From positions 1 through 34,020 of the forward strand of contig JARCRR010000124.1 in NCBI GenBank assembly GCA_029850565.1: a stretch of 34,020 bases of DNA. Direction: 5' to 3'. The notes under the pieces were generated by a model. The model did no database searches and was not told the DNA's origin. It saw nothing but the letters and a program-made list of their open reading frames with translations. This stretch comes from Gallionella sp. (GTDB lineage: Bacteria; Pseudomonadota; Gammaproteobacteria; Burkholderiales; Gallionellaceae). Shown piece after piece: positions 23,898-31,665 of this stretch; the stretch's first letter is position 1; each line of letters opens with the position of its first letter. A program made the position numbers and the translations under genes.

Positions 23898-25382
23898 TCA
23901 TTTGACCTTCTTCATCGCCCCTTCGATACGCTCGCATAGCGTCTTCAATATCTTGATGCGGGCGAAGTTCTTGTCGTTGGCCTCGACCAGTGTCCACGGC
24001 GCGATCTCGGTGCTGGTCCTGTCCACCATGTCGCACACGGCATGTTCGTAGTCATCCCACTTTTCGCGGTTGCGCCAATCCTCTTCGGTGATCTTGAAGC
24101 GTTTGAAACCGATCTTTTCGCGCTCTTTGAAACGGCGTAACTGCTCTTCCTTGGTGACGGCGAGCCAGAACTTCAACACCACCGCTCCGCTTTCGCTCAA
24201 TTGCTCTTCGAAGTCGTTGATCTCGCCGTAGGCACGCATCCAATCGGCTTCGCTACAGAATTTCTCCACCCGTTCGACCAGCACACGGCCATACCAGGAG
24301 CGGTCGAAGATGGTAAAGCGGCCGATGCGCGGGATATGCCGCCAGAAGCGCCACAGATAGGGTTGTGCGCGCTCTTCTTCGGTGGGTGCGGCGACCGGAG
24401 TGATGCGGTAATGACGCGCATCCAACGCGCCGGTGATGCGACGGATGGCGCCGCCTTTGCCGCCCGCATCGGAACCTTCGAACACAGCGATGACCGAGAG
24501 ATTCTTGAACTTGGGGTCACGCGTGAGCAAGGCGAGCTTGCCCTGATATTTTTCCAGCTCGCTGTCGAATTTCTTCTTGGCGATCTTTTGCGACATGTCG
24601 AGCTTGTCCAATACGTCGAGCTGGTCGATGGCCGATTGCAGCGGGGCGACAGCCGGTGCCGACTTGGCTGTGTTCGCCAGACGCTTGCGCATCGCGTCCA
24701 GCAGTATCTTGCCAACGGTCAGGCTGCGATAACGCTCATCCGCACCTTCCACCACGATCCAGGGTGCCTCTGCCGTGCTGGTCTCGCGCAGTGCATGTTC
24801 TGAGACCTTGCGGAACTTGTCATACATGCCGAAGCGCTCCCAATCCAGTTTGGTCACGCGCCAACGTGTCTTGGGATCCTTCTCCAATGCCTTGAGGCGT
24901 TTCCTCTGCGCATCTTTGGAGAGATGGAACCAGAACTTGAGTACGAGCGCGCCCTCGTCGGTGAGCATCTTCTCGAAACGGTTGATCTGTTCGATGTGCT
25001 GATTGAGGGTCGCCGCGCTGGTCTTTTTCAGGACACGCTGCACGATAGGTGCGGTGTACCAGGAACCGAAGAACACGCCGATCTTGCCCTTGGGCGGTAA
25101 TGCACGCCAGAAGCGCCACATGGCCGGACGTTCACGCTCTTCATCCGACATCTCGCCCATCGCATTGGCCTGGATGTGGCGTGGATCCATCCATTCGCTG
25201 AGCAGGTTCACCGTCTCGCCTTTGCCCGCACCATCTACCCCGCCCACCAGAATGATGACCGGGAATTTTGCTTTCTGCGCGACGTCGAACTGCGCGTTCA
25301 ACAGATCTTCGCGCAGCTTCGGCACTTCCTTGTCGTAAGTCGCTTTGTCGATCTTGTGTCCGAGTTCGGCTGATTCAAACAT
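23898..25382 (-). CDS. pap: Polyphosphate:AMP phosphotransferase (PPK2 class II)
   Basis: A 494-aa cytoplasmic enzyme made of two fused PPK2 domains that transfers phosphate from polyphosphate to AMP, giving ADP. Domain 1 has Walker A GGVDGAGKGE at residues 47-56 with DPRHIQANAM. Domain 2 has FEGSDAGGKGGAIRRITGAL at about 300, followed by DARHYRITPVAAPTEEERAQ and the lid FDRSWYGRVLVERVE. The tandem architecture is diagnostic for PAP rather than single-domain PPK2 kinases that act on NDPs. A GGGG-rich ribosome site precedes ATG 25382. sixA lies upstream by 18 bases on the same strand, and ppk1 is close by, so storage and use of polyphosphate are encoded together. Confidence 0.95.
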   Translation of the reverse strand: MFESAELGHKIDKATYDKEVPKLREDLLNAQFDVAQKAKFPVIILVGGVDGAGKGETVNLLSEWMDPRHIQANAMGEMSDEERERPAMWRFWRALPPKGKIGVFFGSWYTAPIVQRVLKKTSAATLNQHIEQINRFEKMLTDEGALVLKFWFHLSKDAQRKRLKALEKDPKTRWRVTKLDWERFGMYDKFRKVSEHALRETSTAEAPWIVVEGADERYRSLTVGKILLDAMRKRLANTAKSAPAVAPLQSAIDQLDVLDKLDMSQKIAKKKFDSELEKYQGKLALLTRDPKFKNLSVIAVFEGSDAGGKGGAIRRITGALDARHYRITPVAAPTEEERAQPYLWRFWRHIPRIGRFTIFDRSWYGRVLVERVEKFCSEADWMRAYGEINDFEEQLSESGAVVLKFWLAVTKEEQLRRFKEREKIGFKRFKITEEDWRNREKWDDYEHAVCDMVDRTSTEIAPWTLVEANDKNFARIKILKTLCERIEGAMKKVK

Positions 25383-25400
25383 GATGTACCCCCCTGTAGA

Positions 25401-25853
25401 TTACAAACCTTCCGGTGCGATGGCCAAGCGTAGATTGGTCTGGTAATCGCCTTCACTGGTGTGCCGACTGAGCCACCACACCGCCCCTTTCTTCACGCTG
25501 AATCCGCTTTTGGAATTCGCCAGCAGCAAAGCGGCGATCTGTCCCAGCGCGGGTTGATGGCCCACGATGAGTACGGTACTGTCCAAGTCGGGCCAACCGA
25601 TGGCATCCAAGATGTCTTGTGCACCGGCACCGGGTGCCAGTCCCTCTTCGGTTTGGAAATGTTTGGTGAGCGCGTGTGCGGTCTGCTGGGTACGTTTGGC
25701 CGGACTGACCAGGATACGTGTGTCTTCGGGGAGGCGGGCGCGTAAGAAGGTTGCCATCTTCTCTGCCTGCTTGTGACCTTTGCCGGTCAATTCGCGTTCC
25801 AGATCGGGTGATCCGTCATGCGCTTCAGCATGTCGCCACAGTATCAATTCCAT
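25401..25853 (-). CDS. sixA: SixA-type histidine phosphatase
   Basis: A 150-aa branch-1 histidine phosphatase. The catalytic RHAEAHDG holds the nucleophilic histidine at residue 8; LVSPAKRTQQTA carries the second arginine; VLIVGHQPALGQIAALLL has the second catalytic histidine. E. coli SixA dephosphorylates phosphohistidine in the nitrogen phosphotransferase protein NPr; the target here is unknown. ATG 25853 has GGAG 8 bases upstream; an earlier GTG at 25862 abuts that site and is less likely. It precedes pap, probably in one operon, and is divergent from the histone-like gene. Confidence 0.93.
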   Translation of the reverse strand: MELILWRHAEAHDGSPDLERELTGKGHKQAEKMATFLRARLPEDTRILVSPAKRTQQTAHALTKHFQTEEGLAPGAGAQDILDAIGWPDLDSTVLIVGHQPALGQIAALLLANSKSGFSVKKGAVWWLSRHTSEGDYQTNLRLAIAPEGL

Positions 25854-25891
25854 GATCAACACTCCGCGAATATTACTATCGAGGTTGCAGG

Positions 25892-25909
25892 ATATACCGT
25901 ATATACTGT
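25892..25909. repeat. Tandem 9-bp repeat, possible operator, between sixA and histone-like gene
   Basis: ATATACCGT (25892-25900) is followed directly by ATATACTGT (25901-25909), eight of nine bases identical, in the 86-base divergent gap. TATACT at 25902-25907 could also be the -10 box of the rightward gene. The arrangement would suit a repressor acting on one or both genes; this is inference. Confidence 0.4.
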
Positions 25910-25939
25910 TTTTGCCACATTCAAATGGAGATGAAGATC

Positions 25940-26302
25940 ATGGCCACCCGAACCGCTCGCACCCCCGCTAAAACGGCACCCGCTCGTAGACCCGCTGCCG
26001 TGAAAGCCGCCACGAAGCCTGCCGCCCCCAAGGTCATCGCGAAGCCGCAAAAAAAACATAAGAAGGACAAGAAGTCCGGCGACAAAGTGAAGGTCGTGCG
26101 CGACAGTTTCACCATGCCGCAAAACGATTATGCACTGATCGCCGCGCTTAAAGAAAAGGCGGTGAGCGGTGGTGTGCATCTGAAGAAGAGCGAGTTGCTC
26201 CGCGCCGGTTTGCGCCTACTCTCCAACTTGACTGCCGCTCAATTGCAGAAAGCGATAGCCGATCTGGAAAAGATCAAGACCGGGCGGCCCAAGAAGGCTT
26301 AA
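25940..26302 (+). CDS. Histone-like basic protein (Lys/Ala/Pro-rich tail plus helical domain)
   Basis: A 120-aa, strongly basic protein. Residues 1-55 are low-complexity Ala/Lys/Pro/Arg (ARTPAKTAPARRPAAVKAAT, then KPQKKHKKDKKSG), similar to histone H1 or AlgP-type tails. Residues 60-120 are an ordered helical domain (DSFTMPQNDYALIAALKEKA, HLKKSELLRAGLRLLSNLTA) resembling a ribbon-helix-helix-like DNA-binding module. GGAG at 25927-25930 favours ATG 25940 over ATGs at 25925 and 25931. It likely binds nucleic acid or another polyanion. It lies between sixA and ppk1, and its stop overlaps the convergent ppk1 stop, so a role with polyphosphate is possible but unproven. Confidence 0.85.
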   Translation: MATRTARTPAKTAPARRPAAVKAATKPAAPKVIAKPQKKHKKDKKSGDKVKVVRDSFTMPQNDYALIAALKEKAVSGGVHLKKSELLRAGLRLLSNLTAAQLQKAIADLEKIKTGRPKKA

Positions 26303-28389
26303 TCCTCTTCCCCTGCGCCGAGCGCCTGCCCCAGCGACTGCATCAGGTCCTGTTGTGCACAGGTCTGCACCCCCCGTCCACTCGTCTTGCGATGCCAGAA
26401 GCCGTTGCAATCCATCTCCCACGCTTGGCAGTTGTCTTTCAGATAGATCTTCAGACCTTCATCCAGCACGCGTTTCTTCAGCTTGCTGTCGATCAGCGGG
26501 AAACAGGCTTCGATACGGCGGAAGAAGTTACGGTCCATCCAGTCGGCGCTGGCCAGATACACGTCATGCTTCATCTCGTTGCGGAAATAAAAGATGCGGG
26601 AATGCTCAAGGAAGCGCCCGATGATGGAGCGCACGCTGATGTTTTCCGACAGTCCGGCGACCCCGGGACGCAGTGCACAAACTCCACGCACGATGAGGTC
26701 TACCTTCACCCCTGCTTGCGACGCCTCGTACAACGCCATGATGGTCTCCGGCTCTAGCAGAGCGTTCATCTTGGCGATGATGTGAGCTCGCTTTCCGGTT
26801 TTCGCGATCTTGGTCTCGTTGCGGATAGCTTCCAATACTTTGCTGTGCAGCGTGAAGGGAGACTGCCACAGATGATGCAGCTTCTTCGCCTTGCCCAAGC
26901 CGGTGAGTTGAACGAACACCTCATTCACATCCGCACACATCTCTTCGTTGCAGGTGAACAGACCGAAGTCGGTATAGAGTTTGGCGGTACGCGGATGGTA
27001 GTTCCCTGTTCCTAGGTGCACGTAACGACGCAGCCTCTTATCCTCACGGCGCACCACCATGAGCATCTTGGCATGGGTCTTGTGTCCGACCACCCCGTAT
27101 ACCACGTGCGCACCGACAGCCTCCAAACGGCCGGCCCAGTTGATGTTGGCCTCCTCGTCGAAACGCGCCAACAATTCCACCACCACGGTGACTTCCTTAC
27201 CGCGCTGCGCCGCCATGATGAGCGCCTCCATCAATTCGGAATCCTCACCGGTGCGATACACCGTTTGTTTGATTGCCACGACATCAGGGTCACTCGCAGC
27301 CTGTTGGATGAATTCGATGACCGGTTTGAACGATTGGTAAGGATGATGCAGCAGCACATCTCCCTTGCGGATCGCCTTGAACATGTCTGCGCCCTTCTTT
27401 TGCAACAAGGCTGGCACGCCGGGTACGAAAGGTTTGAACTTCAAGTCGTCGCGCGGCACCTGGCCGGGGATGCGCATCAGTCGCACCAGATTCACCGGGC
27501 CGTGCACACGAAACAGATCTTCCGGTTTCAGCTCGAACTGGCGCAACAGGAAGTTCGCCAATTCCGGCGGGCAGTTGTCCGCCACTTCCAGACGTACCGC
27601 ATCGCCGAAATGGCGTTGCGGCAATTCGCCTTGCAGGCTCACGCGCAGGTTCTTCACCTCTTCCTCGTCCACGAACAGATCGCTGTTGCGCGTCACGCGG
27701 AATTGATAACAACCCAATACTTCCATGCCCGCAAACAACTCGCCTACGTGGGCGTGGATGATGGATGACAAGAACACGAAGCCGTGCGGGCAGTCCGCGA
27801 TCTCCGGCGGCATCGGGATGGCGCGCGGCAAAACGCGCGGTGCCTGCACGATGGCTTTGGCGGAGTTGCGGCCGAACGCATCCTTGCCCTGCAACTCGAC
27901 GGCGAAGTTCAAGCTCTTGTTCACCACGCGCGGGAACGGATGGGAGGGATCGAGCCCGATGGGCGTCAGTACCGGCATGACTTCGCGCAGGAAGAACTCT
28001 TTCACCCAATCTTGTTGAGCCGCGTTCCAGTGCGTGCGGCGGATGAACTTGATGCCTTGCGCCGCCAGGGCGGGCACCAGCTCTTTGTTGAACAGCTCGT
28101 ATTGCCGGGCAATGAGTTGATGCGTGGGCGCGAACAGGCGCTTGAGGATCTGCGAGGCTTCCAATCCGTCCGGACCCACTGCGATGCCGCCCAGCTTGAT
28201 CTGCTCCTTCAACCCCGCGACGCGTATCTCGAAGAACTCATCCAGATTGCTGCTGACGATACACAGGTAGGTGAGACGCTCCAGCAAAGGCACTTGCGGA
28301 TCTTCCGCTTGTGCCAATACTCGGCGGTTGAACTCCAACAGACCAAGTTCGCGATTGAGGAAATTCTGCGCTGGATAGTTTTTAGCCAA
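26299..28389 (-). CDS. ppk1: Polyphosphate kinase 1
   Basis: A 696-aa enzyme that reversibly builds polyphosphate from ATP. The four PPK1 regions are seen: N-terminal FLNRELGLLEFNRRVLAQA and SSNLDEFFEIRVAGL, the head domain DPSHPFPRVVNKSLNFAVEL, and catalytic domains with HHPYQSFKPVIEFIQQAA, VVELLARFDEEANI, GHKTHAKMLMVVRRE (autophosphorylated histidine) and HLGTGNYHPRTAKLYTDF. The only usable start is TTG 28389, with a weak AAAGAA ribosome site; no ATG exists near the N-terminus. The yggX-like gene ends 14 bases upstream on the same strand, so translation may be coupled. Its stop shares a TTAA with the convergent histone-like gene. Confidence 0.97.
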   Translation of the reverse strand: MAKNYPAQNFLNRELGLLEFNRRVLAQAEDPQVPLLERLTYLCIVSSNLDEFFEIRVAGLKEQIKLGGIAVGPDGLEASQILKRLFAPTHQLIARQYELFNKELVPALAAQGIKFIRRTHWNAAQQDWVKEFFLREVMPVLTPIGLDPSHPFPRVVNKSLNFAVELQGKDAFGRNSAKAIVQAPRVLPRAIPMPPEIADCPHGFVFLSSIIHAHVGELFAGMEVLGCYQFRVTRNSDLFVDEEEVKNLRVSLQGELPQRHFGDAVRLEVADNCPPELANFLLRQFELKPEDLFRVHGPVNLVRLMRIPGQVPRDDLKFKPFVPGVPALLQKKGADMFKAIRKGDVLLHHPYQSFKPVIEFIQQAASDPDVVAIKQTVYRTGEDSELMEALIMAAQRGKEVTVVVELLARFDEEANINWAGRLEAVGAHVVYGVVGHKTHAKMLMVVRREDKRLRRYVHLGTGNYHPRTAKLYTDFGLFTCNEEMCADVNEVFVQLTGLGKAKKLHHLWQSPFTLHSKVLEAIRNETKIAKTGKRAHIIAKMNALLEPETIMALYEASQAGVKVDLIVRGVCALRPGVAGLSENISVRSIIGRFLEHSRIFYFRNEMKHDVYLASADWMDRNFFRRIEACFPLIDSKLKKRVLDEGLKIYLKDNCQAWEMDCNGFWHRKTSGRGVQTCAQQDLMQSLGQALGAGEED

Positions 28390-28403
28390 GGATTCTTTTT
28401 GCG

Positions 28404-28676
28404 TTAGTTTTTTGGCGGAACGAAGCCTGTTGGCATCTGTGTTCCCGCACCGAAGAAGTAGTTCTCCATCTGCTGTGCGAGATATTGACGCGCTTTGAGA
28501 TCAGCCAGATTGAGACGATTCTCGTTCACCAGCATGGTTTGGAACTTGATCCAGCCTTGCCACGCTTCTTTCGACACATTCTCGAATATGCGCTGTCCCA
28601 ACGCACCCGGATACATAGGACGATCCAGACCTTCAGCCTCGCGGCCCAATTTTACACACTGCACCATTCTTGCCAT
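28404..28676 (-). CDS. yggX: Probable Fe(2+)-trafficking protein (YggX family)
   Basis: A 90-aa cytoplasmic protein. [20 protein letters not shown] with the family's conserved cysteine, [36 protein letters not shown] and MENYFFG cover the whole YggX fold. E. coli YggX protects Fe-S clusters from oxidative damage and is thought to handle labile iron. ATG 28676 is preceded by GGAG at 7 bases; the longer start at 28691 overlaps that site and is rejected. It lies 59 bases downstream of argA and 14 upstream of ppk1, all leftward. Confidence 0.97.
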   Translation of the reverse strand: MARMVQCVKLGREAEGLDRPMYPGALGQRIFENVSKEAWQGWIKFQTMLVNENRLNLADLKARQYLAQQMENYFFGAGTQMPTGFVPPKN

Positions 28677-28735
28677 TTTGCTTCTCCACAACAGGTTGAT
28701 GATAAGGGCGGATTGTTACATTCCGATGAACCTCG

Positions 28736-30061
28736 TTACTTGAGATTCTTGACGAACACCTTGGAGCGCCGCTGATAGTTGTACAGCGCTTTCTTTTCTT
28801 TCGGCAACTGGTTCACGTCTGCCTCTTGGAAATCGCGTTCGATGAACCAGTGCGCAGTGCGCGTGGTCAGCACGAATAGCTTCTTCATCTTTTGCGATTT
28901 CGCCAGACTGCTCATGTGATTGAGGATGGCCTCGCCGTATCCCCGATCGCGGCATTGCACATCCACCGCCAGACAAGCCAGCTCTGCTGAAGCTTCGTTG
29001 GGGAACGGATACAGCGCCGCACAACCGACGATGCGATGGTCGTGTTCCAGCACTTCGAAACGCGCGATCTCGCGTTCCAACAGTTCGCGCGAACGCCGCA
29101 CCAAGATACCCTCCTCTTCCAGCGGACGCAGCAACTGGATGATGCCGCCCACGTCTTCGATGGTCGCCGCACGCAGGGTGTTGAGCGTGCTCTCTACCAC
29201 CATGGTGCCGATGCCGTCGTCACTGAACAGTTCCTGCAACAACGCTCCATCAGTGTGACGACTGATAAGGTGGGTACGCGCCACACCGGCTTCGCAGGCG
29301 CGAACCGCGCACGGCAGGAATAATGCGATGTCATCGGGCAGCTTGCTTTTCTTGCTCAAGATGTCCTGCGCTTGCGCGATGGTCAGCTCCTTGGCGAGCT
29401 TACCTTTCTTGTCCTGTACGCCATCGGTGTCCATCATGAACACCAGTTTGTCGGCATCCAATGCGATGGCGGTCGCCGTGGCGATATCCTCCAGGGTGAG
29501 GTTGAACACCTCGCCCGTGGGCGAATAGCCCAGCGGCGACAGCAGCACCACCTCGCCGAATTCCATGCGGTCGCGCAATGCCGCGACATCCACTTTGCGC
29601 ACCGTACCGGTATGTTGCAGGTCGACGCCGTTGATGACGCCTATGGGTTGGGCGGTGATGAAGTTGCCGCCTGCCACACGGATATCGGCGTTCGCCATCG
29701 GCGAGTTCGCCAAGCCCATGGATAGCAGCGCTTCGATCTCGACCCGCGTGCGCCCGACCGCCTCCTTCACGCATTGCATGGTCTCGGCATCGGTCAAGCG
29801 GATACCTTGGTGATAAGTGCCCGCCAAATCATTCTTGGACAGATGCTGCTCGATCTGCGGGCGCGCACCGTGTACCAATACCAAGCGTATGCCCAGTGCG
29901 GCAAGCAGATTGAAATCGTGCGTCAGCTCGACAAACTTGCCGTCCGCCACCACTTCGCCGCCGAACGCGATGACGAAGGTTTTGCCGCGAAAGGCGTTGA
30001 TATAGGGTGCAACGGAGCGGAACCAAGCGACGAAATCCACCGGGGAAGTTACAGCAGGCAT
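28736..30061 (-). CDS. argA: Amino-acid N-acetyltransferase (N-acetylglutamate synthase)
   Basis: A 441-aa two-domain enzyme making N-acetylglutamate, the first step of arginine synthesis. Residues 1 to about 290 are an amino-acid-kinase fold (FRGKTFVIAFGGEVVADGKF, RLVLVHGARPQIEQHL, VLLSPLGYSPTGEVFNLTLE, LVFMMDTDGVQD) that binds arginine for feedback. Residues 295-441 are a GNAT domain (ATIEDVGGIIQLLRPLEEEG, CLAVDVQCRDRGYGEAILNH, FVLTTRTAHWF). Length and order match the classic ArgA of beta/gammaproteobacteria and not stand-alone NAGS. AAGGA lies 6 bases before ATG 30061. Confidence 0.97.
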   Translation of the reverse strand: MPAVTSPVDFVAWFRSVAPYINAFRGKTFVIAFGGEVVADGKFVELTHDFNLLAALGIRLVLVHGARPQIEQHLSKNDLAGTYHQGIRLTDAETMQCVKEAVGRTRVEIEALLSMGLANSPMANADIRVAGGNFITAQPIGVINGVDLQHTGTVRKVDVAALRDRMEFGEVVLLSPLGYSPTGEVFNLTLEDIATATAIALDADKLVFMMDTDGVQDKKGKLAKELTIAQAQDILSKKSKLPDDIALFLPCAVRACEAGVARTHLISRHTDGALLQELFSDDGIGTMVVESTLNTLRAATIEDVGGIIQLLRPLEEEGILVRRSRELLEREIARFEVLEHDHRIVGCAALYPFPNEASAELACLAVDVQCRDRGYGEAILNHMSSLAKSQKMKKLFVLTTRTAHWFIERDFQEADVNQLPKEKKALYNYQRRSKVFVKNLK

Positions 30062-30096
30062 GTCATTCCTTTCAGGTTATTGCGCTATCTTACTTG

Positions 30097-30282
30097 CTAT
30101 TCCTCATCAAGCAACTTGCCTGCAATCGCCCAGTTCTCATCCGGTAGCTCATCAAAAGCGATGTAGGTATATGACTTTGGCTTGTGCGCGATGCGCTCCA
30201 AAGTATCGGTGATCTCTTCAGCAATCTTGGCCTTCTGTTCGCGGCTCAATGTCCCGGCGATACGGATATTTACATACGGCAT
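30097..30282 (-). CDS. 4-oxalocrotonate tautomerase family protein
   Basis: A 61-aa protein whose first residues after Met are PYVNIRIAGTLSREQKAKIA, giving the catalytic N-terminal proline of the tautomerase superfamily once Met is removed. TDTLERIAHK and DELPDENWAIAG complete the short single-module form (about 62 aa, hexameric in relatives). ATG 30282 was preferred over GTG 30288 because the proline must be residue 2 and GGAG is 5 bases upstream. The substrate is unknown. No aromatic meta-cleavage genes are nearby, so a catabolic role is not supported. It lies 9 bases downstream of rsmE. Confidence 0.92.
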   Translation of the reverse strand: MPYVNIRIAGTLSREQKAKIAEEITDTLERIAHKPKSYTYIAFDELPDENWAIAGKLLDEE

Positions 30283-30291
30283 GGTCACTCC

Positions 30292-31029
30292 TTAACTAAA
30301 ATCGCCCCATAGTGTCTGCAAGGCGGCGATACCTGTGATGGCGGCGGTCTCCGTGCGCAACACACGTGGGCCAAGACGGATAGGGACAAGACCGGCGTGT
30401 TGCGCCCTAAGCGCTTCATCACTGGTGAAACCGCCTTCGGGGCCGATCAGCAACACGACATCTTTTTCTATTCCCGTTTGTTCATGTAAGGCTGTTGCAC
30501 CTTCCGGCAGCAGGATGAACTTCTTATGGCTAGAGCTGCGCTGCGTCTCTAACCAAGCATCCAGCTCCAAGGGTGCGTGTGTGGCTGGCAAGGTGTTGCG
30601 TCCGCTCTGTTCGCATGCGGCAATCGCAACGCCTAGCCAGTGCGCGCTGCGTTTCTCGGCACGGGTCTCCGACAATTTTGCCACGCTACGTTGCGTCTGC
30701 ACCGGCTGGATACTCGTCACGCCCAACTCTGTCGCCTTTTGAATGACCCAATCCATCTTCTCGCTGCTACACATCGCTTGCGCCAGATGGATGCGCAGAA
30801 TGGACGAACCGGTATCGAGCACCGTCTGCAGATTGCCCAGCAAGACATGCTTGCCATTGATGGCATGGATGGTGGCATCCAGCGCATTGCCCAAGCCGTC
30901 GAATATCTGCACTGCATCGCCCACGCGCAAACGCAACACACGGCTGGCGTGATGTGCCGCTTCCGGCGGAAGTTCAGCGTTGGTATTCAGCGGTAGCGGT
31001 GGTGGACAATAGAAGCGTGGCGCAGCCAT
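30292..31029 (-). CDS. rsmE: 16S rRNA (uracil(1498)-N(3))-methyltransferase
   Basis: A 245-aa SPOUT methyltransferase acting on U1498 of 16S rRNA. An N-terminal PUA-like part (PRFYCPPPLPLNTNAELPPE, HHASRVLRLRVGDAVQIFDG) precedes the knotted domain with KMDWVIQKATELGVTSIQPV, QTQRSV, LLIGPEGGFTSDE and the final RLGPRVLRTETAAITGIAAL. All are standard RsmE motifs, and the length is normal. ATG 31029 is supported by homologous N-termini. The gene is the first of a leftward set with the tautomerase and perhaps argA, and is divergent from the thioredoxin-fold gene. Confidence 0.97.
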   Translation of the reverse strand: MAAPRFYCPPPLPLNTNAELPPEAAHHASRVLRLRVGDAVQIFDGLGNALDATIHAINGKHVLLGNLQTVLDTGSSILRIHLAQAMCSSEKMDWVIQKATELGVTSIQPVQTQRSVAKLSETRAEKRSAHWLGVAIAACEQSGRNTLPATHAPLELDAWLETQRSSSHKKFILLPEGATALHEQTGIEKDVVLLIGPEGGFTSDEALRAQHAGLVPIRLGPRVLRTETAAITGIAALQTLWGDFS

Positions 31030-31107
31030 AGCAATTAAAGGTCATGTGGGACGGGCGTGATAATATAACGGGCAGAAGAACAACGCTGGTTTTTGGGAGA
31101 GATGTGT

Positions 31108-31665
31108 ATGGTCAGTCTGCAACCCCCTTTGTGTGATTTCGGCTGGAAAGCGCGCCCGTTCGATTTGTTGGGCACCGATGGCGAACGCCACACTTTGGAA
31201 AGTGCTCGCGGCACAAACGGATTGCTGGTGATGTTCATCTGCAACCACTGCCCTTACGTCAAATCCATCCGCGACCGTATCATCCGCGATGTGCGCGAAC
31301 TGCAGTCGCACGGCATCAACAGCATCGCCATCATGTCCAACGACCCTGCCGATTACGCGGAAGACAGTTTCGACAACATGAAGCTGATCGCCCAACAGTA
31401 CGGCTACCCTTTCCCCTACGTGTGGGACGAGACACAGCAGATCGCCAAGGATTACGGTGCGGTATGTACGCCCGATTTCTTTGGCTTCAATGCGAATCTG
31501 GAGCTGCAATACCGCGGCCGTCTGGACGCTTCGCGCAAGGAAGCGGTGGCTGACGCAACGCGCGATCTGTTCAACGCCATGCTGCAAGTCGCGCAGACCG
31601 GACAAGGCCCGCGCGAACAGATCGCCAGCATGGGCTGCTCGATCAAATGGAAGGATGAAGCGTGA
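31108..31665 (+). CDS. Thioredoxin-fold (AhpC/TSA-Redoxin family) protein
   Basis: A 185-aa cytoplasmic protein with the redoxin core: FDLLGTDGERHTLESARGTN, GLLVMFICNHCPYVKSIRDR with a CxxC-type pair at residues 45 and 48, SNDPADYAEDSFDNMKLIAQ, and CTPDFFGFNANLELQYRGRL. This CNHCPYVK subfamily is widespread and poorly characterised; a thiol-disulfide or peroxide role is inferred from fold only. ATG 31108 was chosen because GGGAG lies 8 bases upstream, whereas ATG 31102 is only 2 bases from it. It overlaps trkA by 4 bases, so the two are coupled. Confidence 0.92.
   Translation: MVSLQPPLCDFGWKARPFDLLGTDGERHTLESARGTNGLLVMFICNHCPYVKSIRDRIIRDVRELQSHGINSIAIMSNDPADYAEDSFDNMKLIAQQYGYPFPYVWDETQQIAKDYGAVCTPDFFGFNANLELQYRGRLDASRKEAVADATRDLFNAMLQVAQTGQGPREQIASMGCSIKWKDEA

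Noticed and set aside
30097-30282. Aromatic-degradation operon around the 4-oxalocrotonate tautomerase homologue
   Set aside because: Neighbours are rsmE and argA; no dioxygenase or meta-cleavage genes are present.
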